64,000 nucleotides of DNA from Metellina segmentata (taxonomy: Eukaryota > Arthropoda > Arachnida > Araneae > Tetragnathidae), in assembly GCA_947359465.1 (NCBI GenBank), contig CANAIC010000112.1, positions 62,001 through 126,000 of the forward strand, in the 5' to 3' direction. A model generated the notes under the pieces. The model was not told the origin of the DNA. It did no database searches and was given only the letters and a program-made list of their open reading frames with translations. Position 1 is the first letter of the stretch; every line of letters starts with the position of its first letter. The translations under genes were made by a program, and so were the position numbers. Shown piece by piece: positions 1-14,027 of the stretch.

Positions 1-68
1 CGCGCTCGGCAGCACGTTAATTTCTATGGGAATACTTCACGCAAAACACCCTCTCCACATCTCAGTCA

Positions 69-76
69 TATAAATA
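69..76 (+). other. TATAAATA motif in B/G/P4 monomers (first example)
   Basis: CATATAAATACC contains TATAAATA, a sequence that fits the eukaryotic TATA-box consensus. The other 151-bp monomers read CAAATAAATACC here, which carries AATAAA instead. The motif is certain. Promoter activity is not shown by anything else nearby, and in an AT-rich segment such matches can be chance. Confidence 0.4.
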
Positions 77-118
77 CCTTTCATTCCCTAAGAAATTACA
101 TCGCCTGAGAACTTGGAT

Positions 119-146
119 TGGGAGCTTTGAAATGACATTGCTCCCA
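119..146. other. Monomer dyad: 7-bp stem, 14-nt loop (one example of many)
   Basis: TGGGAGC at 119-125 and GCTCCCA at 140-146 are perfect inverted repeats around a 14-base spacer. The element recurs at the same place in every monomer with a GGGAGC tail. Monomers with GGGAAC keep six of seven pairs on this strand; in RNA from the other strand the odd pair becomes a G-U wobble. Hairpin or cruciform formation is an inference. Confidence 0.75.
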
Positions 147-452
147 CCCACCGCGCTCGGCAGCACGTTAATTTCTATGGCAATACTTCACACAAAACAC
201 CCTCCTCACATCTCAATCAAATAAATACCTTTCATTCCCTTAGAAATTACATCGCCTGAGAACTTGGATTGGGAGTTTTGAAATGACATTGCTCCCACCC
301 ACCGCGCTCGGCAGCACGTTAATTTCTATGGGAATACTTCACGCAAAACACCCACTCCACATCTCAGTCATATAAATACCTTTCATTCCCTAAGAAATTA
401 CATCGCCTGAGAACTTGGATTGAGAACTTTGAAATGACATTGCTCCCACCCA

Positions 453-462
453 CCGAGCTCGG
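453..462. other. 10-bp palindrome CCGAGCTCGG at the monomer start (first example)
   Basis: Monomers with the GAGCTC variant (C, G, H and J types) have a perfect 10-bp palindrome containing a SacI site. The GCGCTC variant breaks it by one base. It is present only at certain HOR positions, so it is a useful register marker. Confidence 0.85.
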
Positions 463-2865
463 CAGCACGTTAATTTCTATGACAACACTTCACACAAAAC
501 ACCCTCCCCACATCTCAGTCAAATAAATACCTTTCATTCCCTTAGAAATTACATCGCCTGAGAACTTGGATTGGGAGCTTTAAAATGACATTGCTCCCAC
601 CCACCGCGCTCGGCAGCACGTTAATTTCTATGGGAATACTTCACACAAAACACCCTCCTCACATCTCAGTCAAATAAATACCTTTCATTCCCTAAGAAAT
701 TACATCGCCTGAGAACTTGGATTGGGAACTTTGAAATGACATTGCTCCCACCCACCGAGCTCGGCAGCACGTTAATTTCTATGGCAACACTTCACACAAA
801 ACACCCTCCCCACATCTCAGTCAAATAAATACCTTTCATTCCCTTAGAAATTTTATCTCCTGAGAACTTGGATTGGGAACTTTCAAATGACATTGCTCCC
901 ACCCACCGCGCTCGGCAGCACGTTAATTTCTATGGGAATACTTCATACAAAACATCCTCCCCACATCTCAGTCAAATAAATACCTTTCATTCCCTTAGAA
1001 ATAACATCGCCTGAGAACTTGGATAGGAAGATTTGAAATGACATTGCTCCCACCCACCGCGCTCGGCAGCACGTTAATTTCTATGGCAATACTTCACACA
1101 AAACACCCTCCCCACATCTCAGTCAAATAAATACCTTTCATTCCCTTAGAAATTACATCGCCTGAGAACTTGTATTGGGAGCTTTGAAATGACATTGCTC
1201 CCACCCACCGAGCTCGGCAGCACGTTAATTTCTATGGGAATACTTCACGCAAAACACCCTCTCCACATCTCAGTCATATAAATACCTTTCATTCCCTAAG
1301 AAATTACATCGCCTGAGAACTTGGATTGGGAACTTTGAAATTACATTGCTCCCACCCACCGAGCTCGGCAGCACGTTAATTTCTATGGCAACACTTCACA
1401 CAAAACACCCTCCCCACATCTCAGTCAAATAAATAATTTTCATTCCCTTAGATATTACATCGCCTGAGAACATGGATTGGGAGCTTTAAAATGACATTGC
1501 TCCCACCCACCGCGCTCGGCAGCACGTTAATTTCTATGGGAATACTTCACACAAAACACCCTCCTCACATCTCAGTCAAATAAATACCTTTCATTCCCTA
1601 AGAAATTACATCGCCTGAGAACTTGGATTGGGAACTTTGAAATGACATTGCTCCCACCCACCGAGCTCGGCAGCACGTTAATTTCTATGGCAACACTTCA
1701 CACAAAACACCCTCCCCACATCTCAGTCAAATAAATACCTTTCATTCCCTTAGATATTACATCGCCTGAGAACTTGGATTGGGAGCTTTGAAATGACATT
1801 GCTCCCACCCACCGCGCTCGGCAGCACGTTAATTTCTATGGCAATACTTCACACAAAACACCATCCTCACATCTCAGTCAAATAAATACCTTTCATTCCC
1901 TTAGAAATTACATCGCCTGAGAACTTGGATTGGGAGCTTTGAAATGACATTGCTCCCACCCACCGCGCTCGGCAGCACGTTAATTTCTATGGGAATACTT
2001 CACGCAAAACACCCTCTCCACATCTCAGTCATATAAATACCTTTCATTCCCTAAGAAATTACACCGCCTGAGAACTTGGATTGGGAGCTTTGAAATGACA
2101 TTGCTCCCACCCACCGCGCTCGGCAGCACGTTAATTTCTATGGCAATACTTCACACAAAACACCCTCCTCACATCTCAGTCAAATAAATACCTTTCATTC
2201 CCTTAGAAATTACATCGCCTGAGAACTTGGATTGTGAGCTTTGAAATGACATTGCTCCCACCCACCGCGCTCGGCAGCACGTTAATTTCTATGGGAATAC
2301 TTCACGCAAAACACCCTCTCCACATCTCAGTCATATAAATACCTTTCATTCCCTAAGAAATTACATCGCCTGAGAACTTGGATTGGGAACTTTGAAATGA
2401 CATTGCTCCCACCCACCGAGCTCGGCAGCACGTTAATTTCTATGACAACACTTCACACAAAACACCCTCCCCACATCTCAGTCAAATAAATACCTTTCAT
2501 TCCCTTAGAAATTACATCGCCTGAGAACTTGGATTGGGAGCTTTGAAATGACATTGCTCCCACCGCGCTCGGCAGCACGTTAATTTCTATGAGAATACTT
2601 CACACAAAACACCTTCCCCACATCTCAGTCAAATAAATACCTTTCATTCCCTTAGAAATTTTATCGCCTGAGAACTTGGATTGGGAACTTTCAAATGACA
2701 TTGCTCCCACCCACCGCGCTCGGCAGCACGTTAATTTCTATGGGAATACTTCATACAAAACATCCTACCCACATCTCAGTCAAATAAATACCTTTCATTC
2801 CCTTAGAAATAACATCGGCTGAGAACTTGGATAGGAAGCTTTGAAATGACATTGCTCCCACCCAC

Positions 2866-4677
2866 CGCGCTTGGCAGCACGTTAATTTCTATGGCAATAC
2901 TTCACACAAAACACCCTCCCCACATCTCAGTCAAATAAATACCTTTCATTCCCTTAGAAATTACATCGCCTGAGAACTTGTATTGGGAGCTTTGAAATGA
3001 CATTGCTCCCACCCACCGAGCTCAGCAGCACGTTAATTTCTATGGGAATACTTCACGCAAAACACCCTCTCCACATCTCAGTCATATAAATACCTTTCAT
3101 TCCCTAAGAAATTACATCGCCTGAGAACTTGGATTGGGAACTTTGAAATGACATTGCTCCCACCCACCGAGCTCGGCAGCACGTTAATTACTATGGCAAC
3201 ACTTCACACAAAACACCCTCCCCACATCTCAGTCAAATAAATAACTTTCATTCCCTTAGATATTACATCGCCTGAGAACTTGGATTGGGAGCTTTAAAAT
3301 GACATTGCTCCCACCCACCGCGCTCGGCAGCACGTTAATTTCTATGGGAATACTTCACACAAAACACCCTCCTCACATCTCAGTCAAATAAATACCTTTC
3401 ATTCCCTAAGAAATTACATCGCCTGAGAACTTGGATTGGGAACTTTGAAATGACATTGCTCCCACCCACAGAGCTCGGCAGCACGTTAATTTCTATGGCA
3501 ACACTTCACACAAAACACCCTCCCCACATCTCAGTCAAATAAATACCTTTCATTCCCTTAGATATTACATCGCCTGAGAACTTGGATTGGGAGCTTTGAA
3601 ATGACATTGCAACCACCCACCGCGCTCGGCAGCACGTTAATTTCTATGGCAATACTTCACACAAAACACCCTCCTCACATCTCAGTCAAATAAATACCTT
3701 TCATTCCCTTAGAAATTACATCGCCTGAGAACTTGGATTGGGAGCTTTGAAATGACATTGCTCCCACCCACCGCGCTCGGCAGCACGTTAATTTCTATGG
3801 CAATACTTCACACAAAACACCCTCCCCACATCTCAGTCAAATAAATACCTTTCATTCCCTTAGAAATTACATCGCCTGAGAACTTGTATTGGGAGCTTTG
3901 AAATGACATTGCTCCCACCCACCGAGCTCAGCAGCACGTTAATTTCTATGGGAATACTTCACGCAAAACACCCTCTCCACATCTCAGTCATATAAATACC
4001 TTTCATTCCCTAAGAAATTACATCGCCTGAGAACTTGGATTGGGAACTTTGAAATGACATTGCTCCCACCCACCGAGCTCGGCAGCACGTTAATTACTAT
4101 GGCAACACTTCACACAAAACACCCTCCCCACATCTCAGTCAAATAAATAACTTTCATTCCCTTAGATATTACATCGCCTGAGAACTTGGATTGGGAGCTT
4201 TAAAATGACATTGCTCCCACCCACCGCGCTCGGCAGCACGTTAATTTCTATGGGAATACTTCACACAAAACACCCTCCTCACATCTCAGTCAAATAAATA
4301 CCTTTCATTCCCTAAGAAATTACATCGCCTGAGAACTTGGATTGGGAACTTTGAAATGACATTGCTCCCACCCACAGAGCTCGGCAGCACGTTAATTTCT
4401 ATGGCAACACTTCACACAAAACACCCTCCCCACATCTCAGTCAAATAAATACCTTTCATTCCCTTAGATATTACATCGCCTGAGAACTTGGATTGGGAGC
4501 TTTGAAATGACATTGCAACCACCCACCGCGCTCGGCAGCACGTTAATTTCTATGGCAATACTTCACACAAAACACCCTCCTCACATCTCAGTCAAATAAA
4601 TACCTTTCATTCCCTTAGAAATTACATCGCCTGAGAACTTGGATTGGGAGCTTTGAAATGACATTGCTCCCACCCAC
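2866..4677 (+). repeat. 906-bp tandem duplication (6-mer F-G-H-I-J-A)
   Basis: Two copies, 2866-3771 and 3772-4677. Private variants recur 906 bp apart: GAGCTCAGCAGC at 3017 and 3923, TAATTACTATGG with AAATAACTTTC in H, CCACAGAGCTC in J, and CATTGCAACCACCC (the AACC at 3611 and 4517). 906 is exactly six 151-bp monomers. The first monomers of the two copies differ (GCTTGG against GCTCGG), so the crossover lay near that F monomer. Confidence 0.9.
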
Positions 4678-7600
4678 CGCGCTCGGCAGCACGTTAATTT
4701 CTATGGGAATACTTCACGCAAAACACCCTCTCCACATCTCAGTCATATAAATACCTTTCATTCCCTAAGAAATTACACCGCCTGAGAACTTGGATTGGGA
4801 GCTTTGAAATGACATTGCTCCCACCCACCGTGCTCGGCAGCACGTTAATTTCTATGGCAATACTTCACACAAAACGCCCTCCTCACATCTCAGTCAAATA
4901 AATACCTTTCATTCGCTTAGAAATTACATCGCCTGAGAACTTGTATTGGGAGCTTTGAAATGACATTGCTCCCACCCACCGCGCTCGGCAGCACGTTAAT
5001 TTCTATGGGAATACTTCACACAAAAAACCCTCCCCACATCTCAGTCAAATAAATACCTTTCATTCCCTTAGAAATTACATCGCCTGAGAACTTGGATTGG
5101 GAGCTTTAAAATAACATTACTCCCACCCACCGCGCTCGGCAGCACGTTAATTTCTATGGCAATACTTCACACAAAACACCCTCCTCACATCTCAGTCAAA
5201 TAAATACCTTTCATTCCCTTAGAAATTACATCGCCTGAGAACTTGGATTATGAGCTTTGAAATGACATTGCTCCCACCCACCGCGCTCGGCAGCACGTTA
5301 ATTTCTATGGGAATACTTCACGCAAAACACCCTCTCGACATCTCAGTCATATAAATACCTTTCATTCCCTAAGAAATTACATCGCCTGAGAACTTGGATT
5401 GGGAGCTTTGAACTGACATTGCTCCCACCCACTGCGCTCGGCAGCACGTTAATTTCTATGGCAATACTTCACACAAAACACCCTAATCACATCTCAGTCA
5501 AATAAATACCTTTCATTCCCTTAGAAATTACATCGCCTGAGAACTTGGATTGGGAGCTTTGAAATGACATTGCTCCCACCCACCGCGCTCGGCAGCACGT
5601 TAATTTCTATGGGAATACTTCACGCAAAACACACTCTCCACATCTCAGTCATATAAATACCTTTCATTCCCTTAGAAATTACATCGCCTGAGAACTTGGA
5701 TTGGGAGCTTTGAAATAACATTACTCCCACCCACCGCGCTCGGCAGCACGTTAATTTCTATGGCAATACTTCACACAAAACACCCTCCTCACATCTCAGT
5801 CAAATAAATACCTTTCATTCCCTTAGAAATTACATCGCCTGAGAACTTGGATTATGAGCTTTGAAATGACATTGCTCCCACCCACCGCGCTCGGCAGCAC
5901 GTTAATTTCTATGGGAATACTTCACGCAAAACACCCTCTCCACATCTCAGTCATATAAATACCTTTCATTCCCTAAGAAATTACATCGCCTGAGAACTTG
6001 GATTGGGAGCTTTGAAATGACATTGCTCCCACCCACCGCGCTCGGCAGCACGTTAATTTCTATGGCAATACTTCACACAAAACACCCTCCTCACATCTCA
6101 GTCAAATAAATACCTTTCATTCCCTTAGAAATTACATCGCCTGAGAACTTGGATTGGGAGCTTTGAAATGACATTGCTCCCACCCACCGCGCTCGGCAGC
6201 ACGTTAATTTCTATGGGAATACTTCACGCAAAACACCCTCTCCACATCTCAGTCATATAAATACCTTTCATTCCCTAAGAAATTACATCGCCTGAGAACT
6301 TGGATTGGGAACTTTGAAATGACATTGCTCCCACCCACCGAGCTCGGCAGCACGTTAATTTCTATGACAACACTTCACACAAAACACCCTCCCCACATCT
6401 CAGTCAAATAAATACCTTTCATTCCCTTAGAAATTACATCGCCTGAGAACTTGGATTGGGAGCTTTGAAATGACATTGCTCCCACCGCGCTCGGCAGCAC
6501 GTTAATTTCTATGAGAATACTTCACACAAAACACCTTCCCCACATCTCAGTCAAATAAATACCTTTCATTACCTTAGAAATTTTATCGCCTGAGAACTTG
6601 GATTGGGAACTTTCAAATGACATTGCTCCCACCCACCGCGCTCGGCAACACGTTAATTTCTATGGGAATACTTCATACAAAACATCCTCCCCACATCTAA
6701 GTCAAATAAATACCTTTCATTCCCTTAGAAATAACATCGCCTGAGAACTTGGATAGGAAGCTTTGAAATGACATTGCTCCCACCCACCGCGCTCGGCAGC
6801 ACGTTAATTTCTATGGCAATACTTCACACAAAACACCCTCCCCACATCTCAGTCAAATAAATACCTTTCATTCCCTTAGAAATTACATCGCCTGAGAACT
6901 TGTATTGGGAGCTTTGAAATGACATTGCTCCCACCCACCGAGCTCGGCAGCACGTTAATTTCTATGGGAATACTTCACGCAAAACACCCTCTCCACATCT
7001 CAGTCATATAAATACCTTTCATTCCCTAAGAAATTACATCGCCTGAGAACTTGGATTGGGAACTTTGAAATGACATTGCTCCCACCCACCGAGCTCGGCA
7101 GCACGTTAATTTCTATGGCAACACTTCACACAAAACACCCTCCCCACATCTCAGTCAAATAAATAATTTTCATTCCCTTAGATATTACATCGCCTGAGAA
7201 CTTGGATTGGGAGCTTTAAAATGACATTGCTCCCACCCACCGCGCTCGGCAGCACGTTAATTTCTATGGGAATACTTCACACAAAACACCCTCCTCACAT
7301 CTCAGTCAAATAAATACCTTTCATTCCCTAAGAAATTACATCGCCTGAGAACTTGGATTGGGAACTTTGAAATGACATTGCTCCCACCCACCGAGCTCGG
7401 CAGCACGTTAATTTCTATGGCAACACTTCACACAAAACACCCTCCCCACATCTCAGTCAAATAAATACCTTTCATTACCTTAGAAATTTTATCTCCTGAG
7501 AACTTGGATTGGGAACTTTCAAATGACATTGCTCCCACCCACCGCGCTCGGCAGCACGTTAATTTCTATGGGAATACTTCATACAAAACATCCTCCCCAC

Positions 7601-7693
7601 ATCTCAGTCAAATAAATACCTTTCATTCCCTTAGAAATAACATCGCCTGAGAACTTGGATTGGGAGCTTTGAAATGACATTGCTCCCACCCAC
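3772..7693 (+). repeat. 3922-bp, 26-monomer repeat unit, copy 1
   Basis: 26 monomers with one 147-bp unit (26x151-4). It recurs at 7694 with private variants at a constant offset of 3922: CAGCAGC at 3923/7845, AACCACCC at 4517/8439, CCGTGCTCGG near 4830/8752, CAAAAAACCC at 5021/8943, and CTCGACATC near 5333/9255. The unit ends in an E/A hybrid monomer (TTCATACA front half, GATTGGGAGC tail), which is the likely exchange point. Confidence 0.9.
5131..6187 (+). repeat. 604-bp four-monomer subrepeat, about 1.75 copies
   Basis: A-B-A-B' units with the rare marks GATTATGAGC, ACACTCTCC and AATAACATTACTCCC. Copy 1 is 5131-5734; a partial second copy starts at 5735. The same block is expanded to three starts in the next large repeat unit. 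Confidence 0.8.
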
Positions 7694-10600
7694 CGCGCTC
7701 GGCAGCACGTTAATTTCTATGGCAATACTTCACACAAAACACCCTCCCCACATCTCAGTCAAATAAATACCTTTCATTCCCTTAGAAATTACATCGCCTG
7801 AGAACTTGTATTGGGAGCTTTGAAATGACATTGCTCCCACCCACCGAGCTCAGCAGCACGTTAATTTCTATGGGAATACTTCACGCAAAACACCCTCTCC
7901 ACATCTCAGTCATATAAATACCTTTCATTCCCTAAGAAATTACATCGCCTGAGAACTTGGATTGGGAACTTTGAAATGACATTGCTCCCACCCACCGAGC
8001 TCGGCAGCACGTTAATTACTATGGCAACACTTCACACAAAACACCCTCCCCACATCTCAGTCAAATAAATAACTTTCATTCCCTTAGATATTACATCGCC
8101 TGAGAACTTGGATTGGGAGCTTTAAAATGACATTGCTCCCACCCACCGCGCTCGGCAGCACGTTAATTTCTATGGGAATACTTCACACAAAACACCCTCC
8201 TCACATCTCAGTCAAATAAATACCTTTCATTCCCTAAGAAATTACATCGCCTGAGAACTTGGATTGGGAACTTTGAAATGACATTGCTCCCACCCACAGA
8301 GCTCGGCAGCACGTTAATTTCTATGGCAACACTTCACACAAAACACCCTCCCCACATCTCAGTCAAATAAATACCTTTCATTCCCTTAGATATTACATCG
8401 CCTGAGAACTTGGATTGGGAGCTTTGAAATGACATTGCAACCACCCACCGCGCTCGGCAGCACGTTAATTTCTATGGCAATACTTCACACAAAACACCCT
8501 CCTCACATCTCAGTCAAATAAATACCTTTCATTCCCTTAGAAATTACATCGCCTGAGAACTTGGATTGGGAGCTTTGAAATGACATTGCTCCCACCCACC
8601 GCGCTCGGCAGCACGTTAATTTCTATGGGAATACTTCACGCAAAACACCCTCTCCACATCTCAGTCATATAAATACCTTTCATTCCCTAAGAAATTACAC
8701 CGCCTGAGAACTTGGATTGGGAGCTTTGAAATGACATTGCTCCCACCCACCGTGCTCGGCAGCACGTTAATTTCTATGGCAATACTTCACACAAAACGCC
8801 CTCCTCACATCTCAGTCAAATAAATACCTTTCATTCGCTTAGAAATTACATCGCCTGAGAACTTGTATTGGGAGCTTTGAAATGACATTGCTCCCACCCA
8901 CCGCGCTCGGCAGCACGTTAATTTCTATGGGAATACTTCACACAAAAAACCCTCCCCACATCTCAGTCAAATAAATACCTTTCATTCCCTTAGAAATTAC
9001 ATCGCCTGAGAACTTGGATTGGGAGCTTTAAAATAACATTACTCCCACCCACCGCGCTCGGCAGCACGTTAATTTCTATGGCAATACTTCACACAAAACA
9101 CCCTCCTCACATCTCAGTCAAATAAATACCTTTCATTCCCTTAGAAATTACATCGCCTGAGAACTTGGATTATGAGCTTTGAAATGACATTGCTCCCACC
9201 CACCGCGCTCGGCAGCACGTTAATTTCTATGGGAATACTTCACGCAAAACACCCTCTCGACATCTCAGTCATATAAATACCTTTCATTCCCTAAGAAATT
9301 ACATCGCCTGAGAACTTGGATTGGGAGCTTTGAACTGACATTGCTCCCACCCACTGCGCTCGGCAGCACGTTAATTTCTATGGCAATACTTCACACAAAA
9401 CACCCTAATCACATCTCAGTCAAATAAATACCTTTCATTCCCTTAGAAATTACATCGCCTGAGAACTTGGATTGGGAGCTTTGAAATGACATTGCTCCCA
9501 CCCACCGCGCTCGGCAGCACGTTAATTTCTATGGGAATACTTCACGCAAAACACACTCTCCACATCTCAGTCATATAAATACCTTTCATTCCCTTAGAAA
9601 TTACATCGCCTGAGAACTTGGATTGGGAGCTTTGAAATAACATTACTCCCACCCACCGCGCTCGGCAGCACGTTAATTTCTATGGCAATACTTCACACAA
9701 AACACCCTCCTCACATCTCAGTCAAATAAATACCTTTCATTCCCTTAGAAATTACATCGCCTGAGAACTTGGATTATGAGCTTTGAAATGACATTGCTCC
9801 CACCCACCGCGCTCGGCAGCACGTTAATTTCTATGGGAATACTTCACGCAAAACACCCTCTCCACATCTCAGTCATATAAATACCTTTCATTCCCTAAGA
9901 AATTACATCGCCTGAGAACTTGGATTGGGAGCTTTGAAATGACATTGCTCCCACCCACCGCGCTCGGCAGCACGTTAATTTCTATGGCAATACTTCACAC
10001 AAAACACCCTCCTCACATCTCAGTCAAATAAATACCTTTCATTCCCTTAGAAATTACATCGCCTGAGAACTTGGATTGGGAGCTTTGAAATGACATTGCT
10101 CCCACCCACCGCGCTCGGCAGCACGTTAATTTCTATGGGAATACTTCACGCAAAACACACTCTCCACATCTCAGTCATATAAATACCTTTCATTCCCTTA
10201 GAAATTACATCGCCTGAGAACTTGGATTGGGAGCTTTGAAATAACATTACTCCCACCCACCGCGCTCGGCAGCACGTTAATTTCTATGGCAATACTTCAC
10301 ACAAAACACCCTCCTCACATCTCAGTCAAATAAATACCTTTCATTCCCTTAGAAATTACATCGCCTGAGAACTTGGATTATGAGCTTTGAAATGACATTG
10401 CTCCCACCCACCGCGCTCGGCAGCACGTTAATTTCTATGGGAATACTTCACGCAAAACACCCTCTCCACATCTCAGTCATATAAATACCTTTCATTCCCT
10501 AAGAAATTACATCGCCTGAGAACTTGGATTGGGAGCTTTGAAATGACATTGCTCCCACCCACCGCGCTCGGCAGCACGTTAATTTCTATGGCAATACTTC

Positions 10601-12219
10601 ACACAAAACACCCTCCTCACATCTCAGTCAAATAAATACCTTTCATTCCCTTAGAAATTACATCGCCTGAGAACTTGGATTGGGAGCTTTGAAATGACAT
10701 TGCTCCCACCCACCGCGCTCGGCAGCACGTTAATTTCTATGGGAATACTTCACGCAAAACACCCTCTCCACATCTCAGTCATATAAATACCTTTCATTCC
10801 CTAAGAAATTACATCGCCTGAGAACTTGGATTGGGAACTTTGAAATGACATTGCTCCCACCCACCGAGCTCGGCAGCACGTTAATTTCTATGACAACACT
10901 TCACACAAAACACCCTCCCCACATCTCAGTCAAATAAATACCTTTCATTCCCTTAGAAATTACATCGCCTGAGAACTTGGATTGGGAGCTTTGAAATGAC
11001 ATTGCTCCCACCGCGCTCGGCAGCACGTTAATTTCTATGAGAATACTTCACACAAAACACCTTCCCCACATCTCAGTCAAATAAATACCTTTCATTACCT
11101 TAGAAATTTTATCGCCTGAGAACTTGGATTGGGAACTTTCAAATGACATTGCTCCCACCCACCGCGCTCGGCAACACGTTAATTTCTATGGGAATACTTC
11201 ATACAAAACATCCTCCCCACATCTAAGTCAAATAAATACCTTTCATTCCCTTAGAAATAACATCGCCTGAGAACTTGGATAGGAAGCTTTGAAATGACAT
11301 TGCTCCCACCCACCGCGCTCGGCAGCACGTTAATTTCTATGGCAATACTTCACACAAAACACCCTCCCCACATCTCAGTCAAATAAATACCTTTCATTCC
11401 CTTAGAAATTACATCGCCTGAGAACTTGTATTGGGAGCTTTGAAATGACATTGCTCCCACCCACCGAGCTCGGCAGCACGTTAATTTCTATGGGAATACT
11501 TCACGCAAAACACCCTCTCCACATCTCAGTCATATAAATACCTTTCATTCCCTAAGAAATTACATCGCCTGAGAACTTGGATTGGGAACTTTGAAATGAC
11601 ATTGCTCCCACCCACCGAGCTCGGCAGCACGTTAATTTCTATGGCAACACTTCACACAAAACACCCTCCCCACATCTCAGTCAAATAAATAATTTTCATT
11701 CCCTTAGATATTACATCGCCTGAGAACTTGGATTGGGAGCTTTAAAATGACATTGCTCCCACCCACCGCGCTCGGCAGCACGTTAATTTCTATGGGAATA
11801 CTTCACACAAAACACCCTCCTCACATCTCAGTCAAATAAATACCTTTCATTCCCTAAGAAATTACATCGCCTGAGAACTTGGATTGGGAACTTTGAAATG
11901 ACATTGCTCCCACCCACCGAGCTCGGCAGCACGTTAATTTCTATGGCAACACTTCACACAAAACACCCTCCCCACATCTCAGTCAAATAAATACCTTTCA
12001 TTACCTTAGAAATTTTATCTCCTGAGAACTTGGATTGGGAACTTTCAAATGACATTGCTCCCACCCACCGCGCTCGGCAGCACGTTAATTTCTATGGGAA
12101 TACTTCATACAAAACATCCTCCCCACATCTCAGTCAAATAAATACCTTTCATTCCCTTAGAAATAACATCGCCTGAGAACTTGGATAGGAAGCTATGAAA
12201 TGACATTGCTCCCACCCAC
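7694..12219 (+). repeat. 4526-bp, 30-monomer repeat unit, copy 2
   Basis: Same content as the preceding unit plus one extra 604-bp four-monomer block, so 3922 + 604 = 4526. The offset to copy 1 is 3922 up to about 10109 and 4526 after about 10714. Rare variants shared in the later part include CATTACCTTAG in D (near 6570 and 11096), CGGCAACACG in E and CATCTAAGTC in E. It closes at an E monomer with the variant AGCTATGAAAT (12191). Confidence 0.88.
9053..10713 (+). repeat. 604-bp four-monomer subrepeat, expanded
   Basis: Starts at 9053, 9657 and 10261 (spacing 604 = 4x151). AATAACATTACTCCC recurs near 9638 and 10242. One more copy is present than in the equivalent place 3922 bp upstream, so this is a local expansion after the large duplication. 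Confidence 0.85.
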
Positions 12220-14027
12220 CGCGCTCGGCAGCACGTTAATTTCTATGGCAATACTTCACACAAAACACCCTCCCCACATCTCAGTCAAATAAATACCTTT
12301 CATTCCCTTAGAAATTACATCGCCTGAGAACTTGTATTGGGAGCTTTGAAATGACATTGCTCCCACCCACCGAGCTCGGCAGCACGTTAATTTCTATGGG
12401 AATACTTCACGCAAAACACCCTCTCCACATCTCAGTCATATAAATACCTTTCATTCCCTAAGAAATTACATCGCCTGAGAACTTGGATTGGGAACTTTGA
12501 AATGACATTGCTCCCACCCACCGAGCTCGGCAGCACGTTAATTTCTATGGCAACACTTCACATAAAACACCCTCCCCACATCTCAGTCTAATAAATAATT
12601 TTCATTCCCTTAGATATTACATCGCCTGAGAACTTGGATTGGGAGCTTTAAAATGACATTGCTCCCACCCACCGCGCTCGGCAGCACGTTAATTTCTTTG
12701 GGAATACTTCACACAAAACACCCTCCTCACATCTCAGTCAAATAAATACCTTTCATTCCCTAAGAAATTACATCGCCTGAGAACTTGGATTGGGAACTTT
12801 GAAATGACATTGCTCCCACCCACCGAGCTCGGCAGCACGTTAATTTCTATGGCAACACTTCACACAAAACACCCTCCCCACATCTCAGTCAAATAAATAC
12901 CTTTCATTCCCTTAGATATTACATCGCCTGAGAACTTGGATTGGGAGCTTTGAAATGACATTGCTCCCACCCACCGCGCTCGGCAGCACGTTAATTTCTA
13001 TGGCAATACTTCACACAAAACACCCTACTCACATCTCAGTCAAATAAATACCTTTCATTCCCTTAGAAATTACATCGCCTGAGAACTTGGATTGGGAGCT
13101 TTGAAATGACATTGCTCCCACCCACCGCGCTCGGCAGCACGTTAATTTCTATGGGAATACTTCACGCAAAACACCCTCTCCACATCTCAGTCATATAAAT
13201 ACCTTTCATTCCCTAAGAAATTACACCGCCTGAGAACTTGGATTGGGAGCTTTGAAATGACATTGCTCCCACCCACCGCGCTCGGCAGCACGTTAATTTC
13301 TATGGCAATACTTCACACAAAACACCCTCCTCACATCTCAGTCAAATAAATACCTTTCATTCCCTTAGAAATTACATCGCCTGAGAACTTGGATTGGGAG
13401 CTTTGAAATGACATTGCTCCCACCCACCGCGCTCGGCAGCACGTTAATTTCTATGGGAATACTTCACGCAAAACACCCTCTCCACATCTCAGTCATATAA
13501 ATACCTTTCATTCCCTAAGAAATTACATCGCCTGAGAACTTGGATTGGGAGCTTTAAAATGACATTGCTCCCACCCACCGCGCTCGGCAGCACGTTAATT
13601 TCTATGGGAATACTTCACACAAAACACCCTCCTCACATCTCAGTCAAATAAATACCTTTCATTCCCTTAGAAATTACATCGCCTGAGAACTTGGATTGGG
13701 AGCTTTGAAATGACATTGCTCCCACCCACCGCGCTCGGCAGCACGTTAATTTCTATGGGAATACTTCACGCAAAACACCCTCTCCACATCTCAGTCATAT
13801 AAATACCTTTCATTCCCTAAGAAATTACATCGCCTGAGAACTTGGATTGGGAACTTTGAAATGACATTGCTCCCACCCACCGAGCTCGGCAGCACGTTAA
13901 TTTCTATGACAACACTTCACACAAAACACCCTCCCCACATCTCAGTCAAATAAATACCTTTCATTCCCTTAGAAATTACATCGCCTGAGAACTTGGATTG
14001 GGAGCTTTGAAATGACATTGCTCCCAC
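11012..14027 (+). repeat. 3016-bp, 20-monomer repeat unit
   Basis: D-E-F-G-H-I-J/D-E-F-G-H-I-J-A-B-A-B-A-B-C, 20 monomers with one 147-bp unit. The following unit repeats it from 14028: AGCTATGAAAT in the second E lies at 12191 and 15207 (offset 3016), and CGGCAACACG and CATCTAAGTC in the first E also recur. This copy has one extra A-B pair relative to the next one. Odd private changes: TTTCTTTGGG in an I monomer (near 12697) and CACATAAAAC in an H monomer (near 12560). Confidence 0.85.

Noticed and set aside
69..76. TATAAATA as a functional promoter
   Set aside because: There is no gene downstream and no supporting element; the match lies in an AT-rich segment one base from the common form. 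Kept only as a motif and a testable idea.
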